A stretch of DNA of 64,000 nucleotides from an uncultured Lachnospiraceae bacterium (GTDB lineage Bacteria > Bacillota > Clostridia > Lachnospirales > Lachnospiraceae), in the NCBI GenBank assembly GCA_910588815.1, contig CAJUQY010000010.1, positions 20,356 through 84,355 of the forward strand. The letters run 5' to 3'. Below, piece after piece: positions 7,717 to 16,095 of this stretch. The translations under genes and the position numbers were made by a program. A model generated the notes under the pieces. That model saw only the letters and a program-made list of their open reading frames with translations, had not been told where the DNA came from and made no database searches. The first letter of the stretch is position 1. Each line of letters opens with the position of its first letter.

Positions 7717-8658
7717 ATGTTCAAGTATTTATGCAAACGAATCGGGCGTTCGCTGCTGACGTTGGTGATCATACTTATCATTGTGTTCAGTCTGCTGCGC
7801 CTGATGCCCATTGAGGGATATTTTCCTAATTATGAAAAAATGACCCCGCAGCAGATTCAGGTGGGTCTTCGGGAAATGGGGCTGACGGACCCGCTTCCCA
7901 AACAAATCGTCCGTTTTTTCGGTGACCTTCTCCAGGGAGATATGGGAACCTCCAGAATCTACCGGGCCAATGTGCCGGTCAGTGAAATTCTTGCGGACAA
8001 GGTGCCTATATCCATCAAACTGGGCGTATTGTCCATGTTGGTATCTCTATGCCTGGGCATCCCTCTGGGAGCGCTGATGGCCAGGTACAAATTCCGCTTT
8101 TTTGACAAAATAGGAACGCTGTTTATCATCTGTATTGAGGCAGTTCCGGCAGCGATCTATTTTCTGTACATCCAGCTTTACGGGACCCAGCTGTTGGACG
8201 TGGGGCTTTTGTTTGACGCAGGCAACCCGAAGTGCTGGATTCTTCCGGTCTTTTCCATGTCTCTCTATAACATTTCCTTCTACGGCATGTGGCTCAGAAG
8301 GTATATGGTAGACGAAAGCAACAAGGATTATGTGAAGCTTGCAAGAGCCAAGGGAGTCTCCGAGAGCGGCGTGATGTTCAAGCATATTTTCCGGAATGCT
8401 TTTGTGCCGCTGGCTCAGTATATTCCCACGGCGTTTTTGAATACAGTCATCGGTTCTATTTATATTGAATCCCTCTACAGTATTCCCGGAATGGGAGGCT
8501 TGCTGGTAACGGTTGTCAAAAAGCATGATAACACCATGGTGCAGGGGATCGTGCTCCTCTATGCCTGCGTGGGTGTTCTGGGACTTTTGCTGGGAGACCT
8601 TCTGATGGTGCTTTTTGATCCAAGAATCAGTCTCGGAAAGAAAGAAGGTGACAGATGA
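7717..8658 (+). CDS. Peptide ABC transporter permease, DppB/OppB type
   Basis: 313 residues. It starts with the typical MFKYLCKRIGRSLLTLVIILIIVF-like first helix and has about six membrane spans. The binding-protein-dependent transport signature is visible around DYVKLARAKGVSESGVMFKHIFRNA, which contacts the ATPase. AAAGGAG (7702-7708) selects ATG 7717 over ATG 7696. The stop overlaps the next gene's ATG by four bases, so the two permeases are translationally coupled. Confidence 0.93.
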   Translation: MFKYLCKRIGRSLLTLVIILIIVFSLLRLMPIEGYFPNYEKMTPQQIQVGLREMGLTDPLPKQIVRFFGDLLQGDMGTSRIYRANVPVSEILADKVPISIKLGVLSMLVSLCLGIPLGALMARYKFRFFDKIGTLFIICIEAVPAAIYFLYIQLYGTQLLDVGLLFDAGNPKCWILPVFSMSLYNISFYGMWLRRYMVDESNKDYVKLARAKGVSESGVMFKHIFRNAFVPLAQYIPTAFLNTVIGSIYIESLYSIPGMGGLLVTVVKKHDNTMVQGIVLLYACVGVLGLLLGDLLMVLFDPRISLGKKEGDR

Positions 8659-9671
8659 TGAAACAGTTCAGTTACCGTCATACGAAGGAAGCGGAGTTGA
8701 TGTCGAACCTGGATGCGGCCGCAAAGGGGCAGGCAGAGCTTTCGGAAGAAGAGTTGTTTTCCTTCGCCGGGTTTGATGCGTCCGAGGTGGAGCGCACCGG
8801 TTACAGCAATTATTCTTACTGGAGAAGCACCGTGCGTGCCTTCTTTAAAAATAAAGTGGCAGTTGTACTTCTGACGCTCCTGGTCCTGCTTCTTCTCTTC
8901 ACCTTTGTCCAGCCCTATCTGCCCGGGCAGTATGATCCCAATGAGATCGTCAATGATGAGAAGGGAATGCAGTACCGGAATGTGCCGCCGGGGGATCAGT
9001 TTCTTCTCGGGACCAACTCGATCGGCCAGGATCTGTGGGCCAGAATCTGGGCAGGAACCAGAACCTCCCTGTTTATCGGTCTTGTTGTGGCTGTCGTGGA
9101 GGCTCTGATCGGGATCACCGTGGGGGTGATCTGGGGGTACGTGAGAAAGGCGGACGTGATCCTGACAGAAATATATAATATCATTGATAATATACCGAAT
9201 ACGATTGTACTGATTTTGATCTCCTATATTTTGAAGCCGGGCATCAGGACATTGATCTTTGCCATGTGCCTGACAGGGTGGATTCAGATGGCTCGGTTTA
9301 TCAGAAATCAGATTTTAATCATTCGCGACCGGGATTACAATGTGGCCAGCCGCTGCCTGGGAACCCCCACCTGGAAAATCATGGTAAAAAATCTTCTCCC
9401 TTATCTGGTATCCGTGATTATGCTGCGCATGGCGCTCACCATTCCCGGGGCCATCGGAAGCGAGGTATTTATTACCTATATCGGCCTGGGGCTGCCGGTG
9501 GATGTTCCAAGCCTCGGAAATCTGATCAATGAAGGGCGTGCGCTGATCACCAGCCCGGCCCTGCGCTATCAGCTCCTGTATCCGACCATCATTCTTTCGT
9601 TTGTGACTATTTCGTTCTATATTATCGGAAACGCATTTTCAGATGCCGCCGATCCCAAGAACCATGTATAG
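8655..9671 (+). CDS. Peptide ABC transporter permease, DppC/OppC type
   Basis: 338 residues. A hydrophilic N-terminal region of about 55 residues is followed by the first helix (VAVVLLTLLVLLLLFTFV), the OppC_N-type LGTNSIGQDLWARIWAGTRTSLFIG segment and the permease domain with the ATPase-contact loop around DRDYNVASRCLGTPTWKIMVKNLLP. It pairs with the upstream permease to form the transmembrane channel. The N-terminal extension is longer than the minimal DppC form. Confidence 0.93.
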   Translation: MMKQFSYRHTKEAELMSNLDAAAKGQAELSEEELFSFAGFDASEVERTGYSNYSYWRSTVRAFFKNKVAVVLLTLLVLLLLFTFVQPYLPGQYDPNEIVNDEKGMQYRNVPPGDQFLLGTNSIGQDLWARIWAGTRTSLFIGLVVAVVEALIGITVGVIWGYVRKADVILTEIYNIIDNIPNTIVLILISYILKPGIRTLIFAMCLTGWIQMARFIRNQILIIRDRDYNVASRCLGTPTWKIMVKNLLPYLVSVIMLRMALTIPGAIGSEVFITYIGLGLPVDVPSLGNLINEGRALITSPALRYQLLYPTIILSFVTISFYIIGNAFSDAADPKNHV

Positions 9672-9689
9672 GAAAGGAGGCGGAAAGCT

Positions 9690-10739
9690 ATGGCTGATAA
9701 AATACTGACTGCAGAGAATCTGGAGATTAAATTCAAACTGCGGGGAAAAACGTTAAACGCCATCCGGGGAGTTTCCCTGGATCTCTATAAGGGGGAGATT
9801 CTCGCCATTGTGGGAGAGTCCGGAAGCGGGAAATCCGTGTTTACCAAGTCCTTTATGGGACTCCTTGACCGGAACGGAAGCGTCGCCGGCGGCAGGATCA
9901 TGTACTATGGGCGGGATGACCATGAGCCTCTTGACCTGACGGCCATTAAAAAAGAAAAAGAGTGGTACCGGATCCGGGGACATGAGATCGCCATGATTAT
10001 GCAGGATCCCATGACCAGCTTAAATCCCTTAAAGACCATCGGAAAGCAGATCATGGAGGCGGTGCTCCTCCATCAGGACGTAAGCCGGGTGGAAGCCAAA
10101 AAGAAGACCCTCAAATATCTGGAGGATGTGGGCATACAGGATCCCGGGCGGAGGTTTTCCCAGTATCCCCATGAGTTTTCCGGCGGAATGCGCCAGCGGG
10201 TGGTCATTGCCATCGCCATTGCCTGCGCGCCTCAGATTCTGATCTGCGACGAGCCCACCACGGCTTTGGACGTGACGATCCAGGCACAGATCCTTGACCT
10301 GTTAAAGACGCTGCGCCACAAATACCGTCTGTCGATTATCCTGATTACCCATGACCTGGGAGTTGTGGCCAATATCGCGGATCGGGTGGCGGTCATGTAT
10401 GCGGGAGATATTATTGAGAGCGGGACCAGTGAAGATATTTTTTATGACCCCAGGCATCCTTACACCCAGGCGCTGCTCTCTTCCCTGCCTCAGATCGGGG
10501 TAAAGGGGACGGATTTGTTTTCCATTCCCGGCACGCCGCCCAATCTGTTTACGGAGATCAAGGGAGACGCCTTTGCGCCCAGGAACCCGAAGGCCCTGAA
10601 AATTGACTTTTTGAAGGCGCCGCCTTATTTTGAGATCTCTTCCACCCACAGGGCCAAGACCTGGCTGCTTGATCCCCGGGCGCCCAAGGTGGATCCGCCG
10701 GAAGTGGTAGAGAAAATTCGGAATGGAGGTCTGGTTTGA
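9690..10739 (+). CDS. Peptide ABC transporter ATPase, DppD/OppD type
   Basis: 349 residues. It has Walker A GESGSGKS (about 42-49), Q-loop MQDPMTSLNP, signature FSGGMRQR, Walker B ILICDEPTTALD and the H-loop histidine in THDLGVVA. The C-terminal oligopeptide/dipeptide extension typical of DppD starts around RHPYTQALLSSLP. It supplies ATP energy together with the next gene. AGGAGG lies nine bases before ATG 9690. Confidence 0.95.
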   Translation: MADKILTAENLEIKFKLRGKTLNAIRGVSLDLYKGEILAIVGESGSGKSVFTKSFMGLLDRNGSVAGGRIMYYGRDDHEPLDLTAIKKEKEWYRIRGHEIAMIMQDPMTSLNPLKTIGKQIMEAVLLHQDVSRVEAKKKTLKYLEDVGIQDPGRRFSQYPHEFSGGMRQRVVIAIAIACAPQILICDEPTTALDVTIQAQILDLLKTLRHKYRLSIILITHDLGVVANIADRVAVMYAGDIIESGTSEDIFYDPRHPYTQALLSSLPQIGVKGTDLFSIPGTPPNLFTEIKGDAFAPRNPKALKIDFLKAPPYFEISSTHRAKTWLLDPRAPKVDPPEVVEKIRNGGLV

Positions 10740-11659
10740 TGGAGAGAGAAGTTTTGCTGGAAGTAAAGGATTTGGACGTGGTCTACGGCGGAAGAAAAAA
10801 GAAGTTTCATGCGGTCAAGAAAGTGAACTTTAAGATATATAAAGGTGAAACCTTCGGCCTGGTGGGAGAATCCGGTTCCGGGAAGACCACCATCGGCCGG
10901 GCCGTCATGCGGATCGTTCCGTCCTGTGGCGGAGAAGTTTTATATAAAGGGGAGAAGATCAACGGAAAGATATCGAGGGAGCTTGACCGGAAGGTGATCA
11001 AGGAGATCCAGATGATTTTTCAGGATCCCCAAGCCTCTTTGAATGAGCGGGCCAAGGTGGATGAGATCATCAGCGAAGGCCTGATGAATATTGAAAAAGG
11101 GCTCTGTGAGAAAGAGCGGAAGGCGCGGGTGGAGCAGGCGATCATGGACGTGGGGCTGCTCCCGGAGTTTGCCAGCCGCTTCCCCCATGAGTTTTCCGGC
11201 GGACAGAGGCAGAGGATCGGCATCGCCAGGGCGCTGATCATGAATCCGGAATTCATCATCGCCGACGAACCGATCTCGGCCCTGGATGTGTCTGTCCGGG
11301 CCCAGGTGCTGAACCTTCTGGCGGACATGCAGAAAAAACGGCGGATTACCTACCTCTTTATCGCCCATGATCTGTCGGTGATGCGTTTTATCACGGACCG
11401 GATCGCCGTGATCCATAAGGGGCGGATTGTGGAGATGGCGGAGACAGAGGAGTTGATCAGGCATGCCGTCCATCCTTATACCAGGGCTCTGCTCTCTGCC
11501 ATCCCCATGCCGGATCCGAAGCATGAGCGGGAGAAGAAGCTCCTGGTGTATGATCCGGAAATGCACGATTACTCGGCGCATGGACCGGAGTGGATGGAAC
11601 TTCGGCCGGGCCATTTTGTGCTGGCGGACGAGAAAGAAGCGAAGGCATGGACAAAGTGA
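10739..11659 (+). CDS. Peptide ABC transporter ATPase, DppF/OppF type
   Basis: 306 residues. It has Walker A GESGSGKTT, signature FSGGQRQRIGIARAL, Walker B FIIADEPISALDVS and the H-loop in AHDLSVM, followed by the oligopeptide C-terminal domain (HPYTRALLSAIP). Its ATG overlaps the upstream TGA (TGATG) with GGAGGT at 10725-10730, so it is coupled to the first ATPase. The two ATPases presumably form a heterodimer. Confidence 0.95.
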   Translation: MEREVLLEVKDLDVVYGGRKKKFHAVKKVNFKIYKGETFGLVGESGSGKTTIGRAVMRIVPSCGGEVLYKGEKINGKISRELDRKVIKEIQMIFQDPQASLNERAKVDEIISEGLMNIEKGLCEKERKARVEQAIMDVGLLPEFASRFPHEFSGGQRQRIGIARALIMNPEFIIADEPISALDVSVRAQVLNLLADMQKKRRITYLFIAHDLSVMRFITDRIAVIHKGRIVEMAETEELIRHAVHPYTRALLSAIPMPDPKHEREKKLLVYDPEMHDYSAHGPEWMELRPGHFVLADEKEAKAWTK

Positions 11660-11676
11660 GTATTAAGGAGAACGGA

Positions 11677-12561
11677 ATGAAGTGTGCAGTGGTAACGGAA
11701 GCGGTCAGTACCATTTATGAAGGCCCTTTCCGGGAGCGGGAGTCCGGGGGAAAGACTGTTTCCGCCATTTCGGATGAGGGGCTTAGCGGCATGCTCCTTG
11801 CGGTGACGGGACAGGAGGCGGATGGGTACCTGCCGGTCCGGACGTTTTATGGCTATACAGGATATATTCCCTCGTCGGATGTACGTCTCCTCAGCCCTGA
11901 GGAGGGAAAAAGCTGGGAGGATTCCGACTTATGGGTGACGGACGCTTTTTGCGTGGATGTGCTGTCCCTTCCCGCGGCGGCAGGCGTGCGCCTTGCGAGC
12001 CTTTTCCGGGGAAGTCTGGTGCAGGTGCTCTCCCATGAGTCGGAGGAGACGGGCTGGGCGAGGATCCGGCTGGCCGACGGAAGAGGCGGGTATATGAGGG
12101 ATCAGTATCTGAGAGAGAAGCGGTTTTCACAGAAAGGTGTTTTTGGGGGCGGCCTGGTTCAGCGGGAGGACATCGAAGAGGAGCCCTTCCGCAGGGCCGT
12201 GGTGGAGACTGCAGAGAGCTACCTGGGAATCCAGTACCGCTGGGGCGGGCGTTCTACACCGGGTATCGACTGTTCCGGGCTGACTTCGGAGTGCTATATG
12301 CGGCACGGCGTGCTGATTTACCGGGATGCCGACATCAAGGAGGGGTATCCGGTCCATGAGATTGACAAGAAGGATATGAAGCCCGGAGATCTTCTGTATT
12401 TTCCGGGACATATCGCCATGTATGTGGGGGAGGGCCGGTATATCCACTCCACGGGAAAAGCCGGAAACAGCGGCGTGGTGTACAACAGTCTGGATCCGGG
12501 CAGCCCGGAGTACCGCCAGGATTTGGAAGAGAGTCTGTATGCGGTGGGAAGTATTTTTTGA
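11677..12561 (+). CDS. YkfC-type cytoplasmic NlpC/P60 cysteine peptidase with SH3-like domains
   Basis: 294 residues. The N-terminal half looks like two bacterial SH3-like domains (about 1-75 and 85-150), followed by an NlpC/P60 domain with catalytic C199 in IDCSGLTSECY, H245 in GHIAMYVG and H257 in YIHSTG. Known Bacillus YkfC cleaves gamma-D-Glu-DAP bonds in free murein peptides whose L-Ala end is exposed. As there, no signal peptide is seen, so it should act in the cytoplasm after uptake. ATG 11677 is chosen for AAGGAG at 11665-11670; an ATG at 11647 overlaps the previous gene. Confidence 0.9.
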   Translation: MKCAVVTEAVSTIYEGPFRERESGGKTVSAISDEGLSGMLLAVTGQEADGYLPVRTFYGYTGYIPSSDVRLLSPEEGKSWEDSDLWVTDAFCVDVLSLPAAAGVRLASLFRGSLVQVLSHESEETGWARIRLADGRGGYMRDQYLREKRFSQKGVFGGGLVQREDIEEEPFRRAVVETAESYLGIQYRWGGRSTPGIDCSGLTSECYMRHGVLIYRDADIKEGYPVHEIDKKDMKPGDLLYFPGHIAMYVGEGRYIHSTGKAGNSGVVYNSLDPGSPEYRQDLEESLYAVGSIF

Positions 12562-12573
12562 CAGACAATACTT

Positions 12574-12614
12574 ACAGTAAACGATAAGAGGAACATATTT
12601 TTGGCGTTCACTGT
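12574..12614. repeat. Short palindrome related to 1527-1560
   Basis: ACAGTAAACG (12574-12583) pairs with CGTTCACTGT (12605-12614) with one mismatch. The right half TTTTTGGCGTTCACT matches the copy after hisC in 14 of 15 bases. It lies just after a stop codon, as do the other copies. Confidence 0.5.
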
Positions 12615-12649
12615 AGAAAGACGAACAAAGAGGAGAAAACCGGAGAAAA

Positions 12650-13495
12650 ATGACGGACGAGAGACTTACCTTGGAAAAGAGAATCGGCGCGGAGCTGGAA
12701 AGCTACGACGGAAAGATGTGTATTTACGCGGACGATCTCCATGGGAACGTGATTGCAGTACATGCAAAGGAAAAGGTGGAGACAGCCAGCACGGTCAAAA
12801 CCTATATTCTGGCCTGCCTGTTTGACGAGGTGGAAAAAGGGCGGGCCAGCCTGGAGGATATGGTGACCTACAAGGAGACGCATGTGGTGGAGGGGAGCGG
12901 CGTACTGTGCTCCCTGGATCCTGGGTTACCGCTTCGGGTGAAGGATGCAGCCACACTGATGATCATTGTCAGCGATAATATTGCCACCAATATGATGATC
13001 GACTATCTGGGGCTTGACACCATCAACACCTGTATTGAAAGGCTGGGCTGTAGGGACACCAGGCTCCACAATCCCATCGACTTCGAGCGCTATGAAAGGC
13101 TCGGGACGACTACGCCGGCGGATTACGCCAGTATCTTTACCCGCCTGGCAAAGGGAGGGCTGATCGGCCCGGAAGCCGACAGAAAAATGATTGAGATTTT
13201 GAAGAAACAGCATTATAACAGCATGATTACCGGAAACTTTCCGCCGGTTTACATGGACAGCGACAACACGGACGATATTCTTATTGAGGTGGCCTCCAAA
13301 AGCGGGAGCATGGATGCCTGCCGCAATGACGGAGGGATTATATATACGCCTTACGGCCCTTACGTGCTCGTCATGCTGAACAAGGAGTTTGGCGATGCCA
13401 TGTACTATCCCGGCCATCCGGCGACGGTGTTCGGCGCAAGGGTCAGCCGGATGCTTCTGGACCAGTTCCTGGCCCTGGAAGGACGGTTTCTGTAG
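12650..13495 (+). CDS. Cytoplasmic class A beta-lactamase-fold serine hydrolase (copy 2)
   Basis: 281 residues. The motifs STVK (S47-K50), SDN (108-110) and KSG (217-219) are in the class A order and spacing. Like copy 1 it has no secretion signal. Between SDN and the KTG-type motif it matches copy 1 in pattern (NTATN/NIATN, then LGxRDTxL), but overall divergence is large, so this is not a recent duplication and the two may act on different substrates. It follows the NlpC/P60 gene and precedes dapL in the same operon. The substrate is unknown; a peptidase on imported murein peptides is the inference from context. Confidence 0.85.
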   Translation: MTDERLTLEKRIGAELESYDGKMCIYADDLHGNVIAVHAKEKVETASTVKTYILACLFDEVEKGRASLEDMVTYKETHVVEGSGVLCSLDPGLPLRVKDAATLMIIVSDNIATNMMIDYLGLDTINTCIERLGCRDTRLHNPIDFERYERLGTTTPADYASIFTRLAKGGLIGPEADRKMIEILKKQHYNSMITGNFPPVYMDSDNTDDILIEVASKSGSMDACRNDGGIIYTPYGPYVLVMLNKEFGDAMYYPGHPATVFGARVSRMLLDQFLALEGRFL

Positions 13496-13575
13496 AAATT
13501 ACAGCCGCTGCGGCTTGACTTTTGCCCCCGGTGGAGTTTAAGATATATGGGAGAATGCAAGCGGAGGACAAGACA

Positions 13576-14790
13576 ATGTTTAAAATCAATGACAATTATT
13601 TAAAACTGCCCGGCAGTTATCTTTTCTCCACCATAGGAAAGAAGGTGCGGGAATATTCCGAGGCAAATCCGGATAAAGAGATCATCCGCCTGGGAATCGG
13701 CGATGTGACGCAGCCTCTGGCTCCGGTGATTCTTACGGCCATGCACAAGGCTGTGGACGAGATGGGAGCCGCGGAAACTTTTCGGGGCTATGCGCCGGAT
13801 CTTGGATACGAGTTTTTGCGGACGGCCATCGCCGAGGGGGATTACAGGCGGAGGGGCTGTGATATCGCCGCCGACGAAATTTTTGTCAGCGACGGCGCCA
13901 AGTGTGATTCCGGAAATATTCAGGAGATTTTCAGCCTGGACAATAAGATCGCCGTATGCGACCCGGTCTATCCTGTGTATGTGGATACCAATGCCATGGC
14001 GGGAAGGACCGGAGTCTATGAGGAGGCTTCCGGAAGGTGGAGCGATGTGATCTATATGCCCTGCACGGCGGAGAACGGATTTGCGCCGGAGCTTCCGGAG
14101 GAAACGCCGGATATGATTTATCTGTGCTTCCCCAACAATCCCACCGGCGCCACGATCACAAAAGACGCTCTCCAGGAATGGGTGGATTACGCCAACCGGG
14201 CGGGGGCCGTGATTATTTACGATGCGGCTTATGAAGCCTACATTTCCGAGGACAACGTTCCTCATACCATTTACGAGTGCGAAGGGGCGAGGACCTGCGC
14301 CGTCGAGCTCAGGAGTTTTTCCAAGAATGCCGGTTTTACCGGCGTCCGCCTGGGGTATACGGTGATTCCCAAGGATTTAAAATCCGGAGATGTGAGTCTT
14401 CATTCCCTGTGGGCGAGACGCCACGGCACCAAGTACAACGGGGCGCCTTATATCATTCAGAGAGCCGGGGAGGCCGTGTACTCCGAGGAGGGGAAGACTC
14501 AGTTAAAGGCCCAGGTTGCCTACTATATGAACAATGCGAAGGTGATTTACGAGGGGCTTCGGGCGGCAGGCTATACGGTTTCCGGCGGCATCAATGCCCC
14601 CTATATCTGGCTGAAGACGCCGGGAACCATGACTTCCTGGGAGTTTTTTGACTTCCTCTTAGAGAAGGCGAACGTGGTGGGCACGCCGGGTTCCGGCTTC
14701 GGCCCCAGCGGAGAGGGGTATTTCAGGCTGACGGCTTTCGGAACCCACGAGAACACGGTGCGGGCCATCGACCGGATCCGGGCGCTGTAA
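13576..14790 (+). CDS. dapL: LL-diaminopimelate aminotransferase
   Basis: 404 residues, close to the 405-415 usual for DapL. It converts tetrahydrodipicolinate plus glutamate to LL-DAP in one step, bypassing the acyl-intermediate route, and the reaction is reversible. Visible are the DapL-like start FKINDNYLKLPGSYLF, YAPDLGYEFLR, CFPNNPTGAT, the PLP-ring region YDAAYEAYI and the PLP lysine in SFSKNAGFTGVRLGY. GGAGGA lies before ATG 13576; an ATG at 13558 and an earlier frame start lack one. It ends the operon at a strong terminator. Confidence 0.95.
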   Translation: MFKINDNYLKLPGSYLFSTIGKKVREYSEANPDKEIIRLGIGDVTQPLAPVILTAMHKAVDEMGAAETFRGYAPDLGYEFLRTAIAEGDYRRRGCDIAADEIFVSDGAKCDSGNIQEIFSLDNKIAVCDPVYPVYVDTNAMAGRTGVYEEASGRWSDVIYMPCTAENGFAPELPEETPDMIYLCFPNNPTGATITKDALQEWVDYANRAGAVIIYDAAYEAYISEDNVPHTIYECEGARTCAVELRSFSKNAGFTGVRLGYTVIPKDLKSGDVSLHSLWARRHGTKYNGAPYIIQRAGEAVYSEEGKTQLKAQVAYYMNNAKVIYEGLRAAGYTVSGGINAPYIWLKTPGTMTSWEFFDFLLEKANVVGTPGSGFGPSGEGYFRLTAFGTHENTVRAIDRIRAL

Positions 14791-14811
14791 ATTTCAGAGA
14801 ATTCTATGCAG

Positions 14812-14862
14812 AAGGCTATAGGGACTATCCTGTTTGGCAGGATAGTTTTCTATAGCCTTTTA
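14812..14862 (+). terminator. Strong terminator after dapL
   Basis: AAGGCTATAG (14812-14821) pairs with CTATAGCCTT (14850-14859), and the inner ACTATCCTG (14824-14832) with CAGGATAGT (14838-14846), then TTTT. It closes the operon that begins at 4791. Confidence 0.9.
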
Positions 14863-15109
14863 TGATAGTGCCCGTCTAAATCGATGATGAAATGCCGGAA
14901 AAACGGAATATTTATGGGCAAAATAGACAAAAAACGGAAAAACAGGAGATGACGGACGTTTGCCGGAAATGAAAAATTATATTTTTTATAATTGGATAGA
15001 ATGCACAAAAATTGAGATAGAAAATTGTGCATAAAAGCAGAAACAGAAAAGGAATATCGGAAATATTAAGAAAAATTTTAGATTCTCCGGGTTTTGCCAT
15101 CAGTTCTCA
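14863..15109. other. AT-rich gene-free stretch
   Basis: About 250 bases between the dapL terminator and the rpiR promoter. It is visibly more A/T-rich than the flanks. I see no ribosome-bound frame, repeat or RNA gene in it. Confidence 0.5.
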
Positions 15110-15138
15110 TTGACAAAGCTGTGCAATTACTCTATAAT
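15110..15138 (+). promoter_or_regulatory. Consensus sigma-A promoter for the sugar operon
   Basis: TTGACA (15110-15115), 17 bases, TATAAT (15133-15138), identical to consensus in both boxes. Such a strong promoter suggests repression as the main control. Confidence 0.9.
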
Positions 15139-15141
15139 TGC
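15123..15141. promoter_or_regulatory. Candidate operator overlapping the -10 box
   Basis: GCAATTA (15123-15129) and TAATTGC (15135-15141) form a perfect 7-base inverted repeat around CTCTA that covers the -10 box. A bound dimer here would block RNA polymerase. The adjacent RpiR-family gene is the obvious candidate regulator, but this is inference. Confidence 0.5.
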
Positions 15142-15204
15142 TAGTAGAAAATTAATGAAATTGTTCAATGAGAAAAAGTTTTTGACAGCCCGGGGTGACA
15201 TGGC

Positions 15205-16044
15205 ATGAAACAGGAAGATGCATTAGTGATTGAAACGATCAGGGAAAATTACCAGCAGATGTTTGCCGCGGAGAAAAAAGTGGCAGATTATATTCTGGCC
15301 CATCCGGATGAGGTGGTTTCAGCCAGTGTATCGGAGCTTGCGGAACTTTCCGGCGTCAGTGACGCCACGGTGATCCGTATGTGCAAGCACTTGGGATATC
15401 AGGGCTTTTACCAGATGAAGATCAATCTGGCCAGGGATTTGGGACAGCACCAGCTGGTGGGATACCGGGGAGATCAGAACAATCCCGATACGGCGAAGGA
15501 GATCTTGCAGGGCATTGCGAGGAACCTTTTAAATACCGCATCCAGACTGGATATGAATGTGGTGCTAAACAGCGCCAAACTGATCAGGGAGTGTGAGACC
15601 GTTCATGCGGTGGCTGTGGGAAATACCAGTCCGGTGGCCATTGATTTGGGATTCAGGCTGGGGCGTCTGGGAATCAGGACCAGCAGTGCGCTGATTCCGG
15701 AGTATTTTTTAAGCAACATCAGCTTGGGAACCAGGCGGGACGTGATCGTGGCGGTTTCCCATTCGGGGAGTTCCAGGCAGGTGATCCAGGCGCTGGAGCT
15801 GGGAAAAGAGAAGGGGATGAAGAGTATCGCCATCACGGGAGCGGCCAGAAGCCCGGTCTCTCAGATCGCGGATTATACCATGTATGTCCCCGTGGAGGAT
15901 CCCCTGTTCAGTGAGTTCGGGGCCATTTCTCACGTCTATGCCATGGCTGTCATTGACGCCCTGCTTTATTTTGTGGCGAATGCCGAACGGGAGCCGGGGA
16001 ATGTGGACCGGCTGGAGATGCTTTTGGCAGAATATAAGCTATGA
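15205..16044 (+). CDS. RpiR/MurR-family transcriptional regulator
   Basis: 279 residues. There is an N-terminal HTH_6 domain (about 5-80, with the recognition region ELAELSGVSDATVIRMCKHLGYQGFYQMK) and a C-terminal SIS sugar-isomerase domain (about 125-255) that in this family binds phosphosugars. It leads an operon of two sugar kinases and a sugar ABC transporter, so it probably responds to a phosphorylated sugar made by those kinases. The promoter with a palindrome over its -10 box lies directly upstream. Confidence 0.92.
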   Translation: MKQEDALVIETIRENYQQMFAAEKKVADYILAHPDEVVSASVSELAELSGVSDATVIRMCKHLGYQGFYQMKINLARDLGQHQLVGYRGDQNNPDTAKEILQGIARNLLNTASRLDMNVVLNSAKLIRECETVHAVAVGNTSPVAIDLGFRLGRLGIRTSSALIPEYFLSNISLGTRRDVIVAVSHSGSSRQVIQALELGKEKGMKSIAITGAARSPVSQIADYTMYVPVEDPLFSEFGAISHVYAMAVIDALLYFVANAEREPGNVDRLEMLLAEYKL

Positions 16045-16095
16045 AGAGCGTATCCAGAGAGTACAGAATAGAAAATCAGACAGAAGGTGGAAGAG

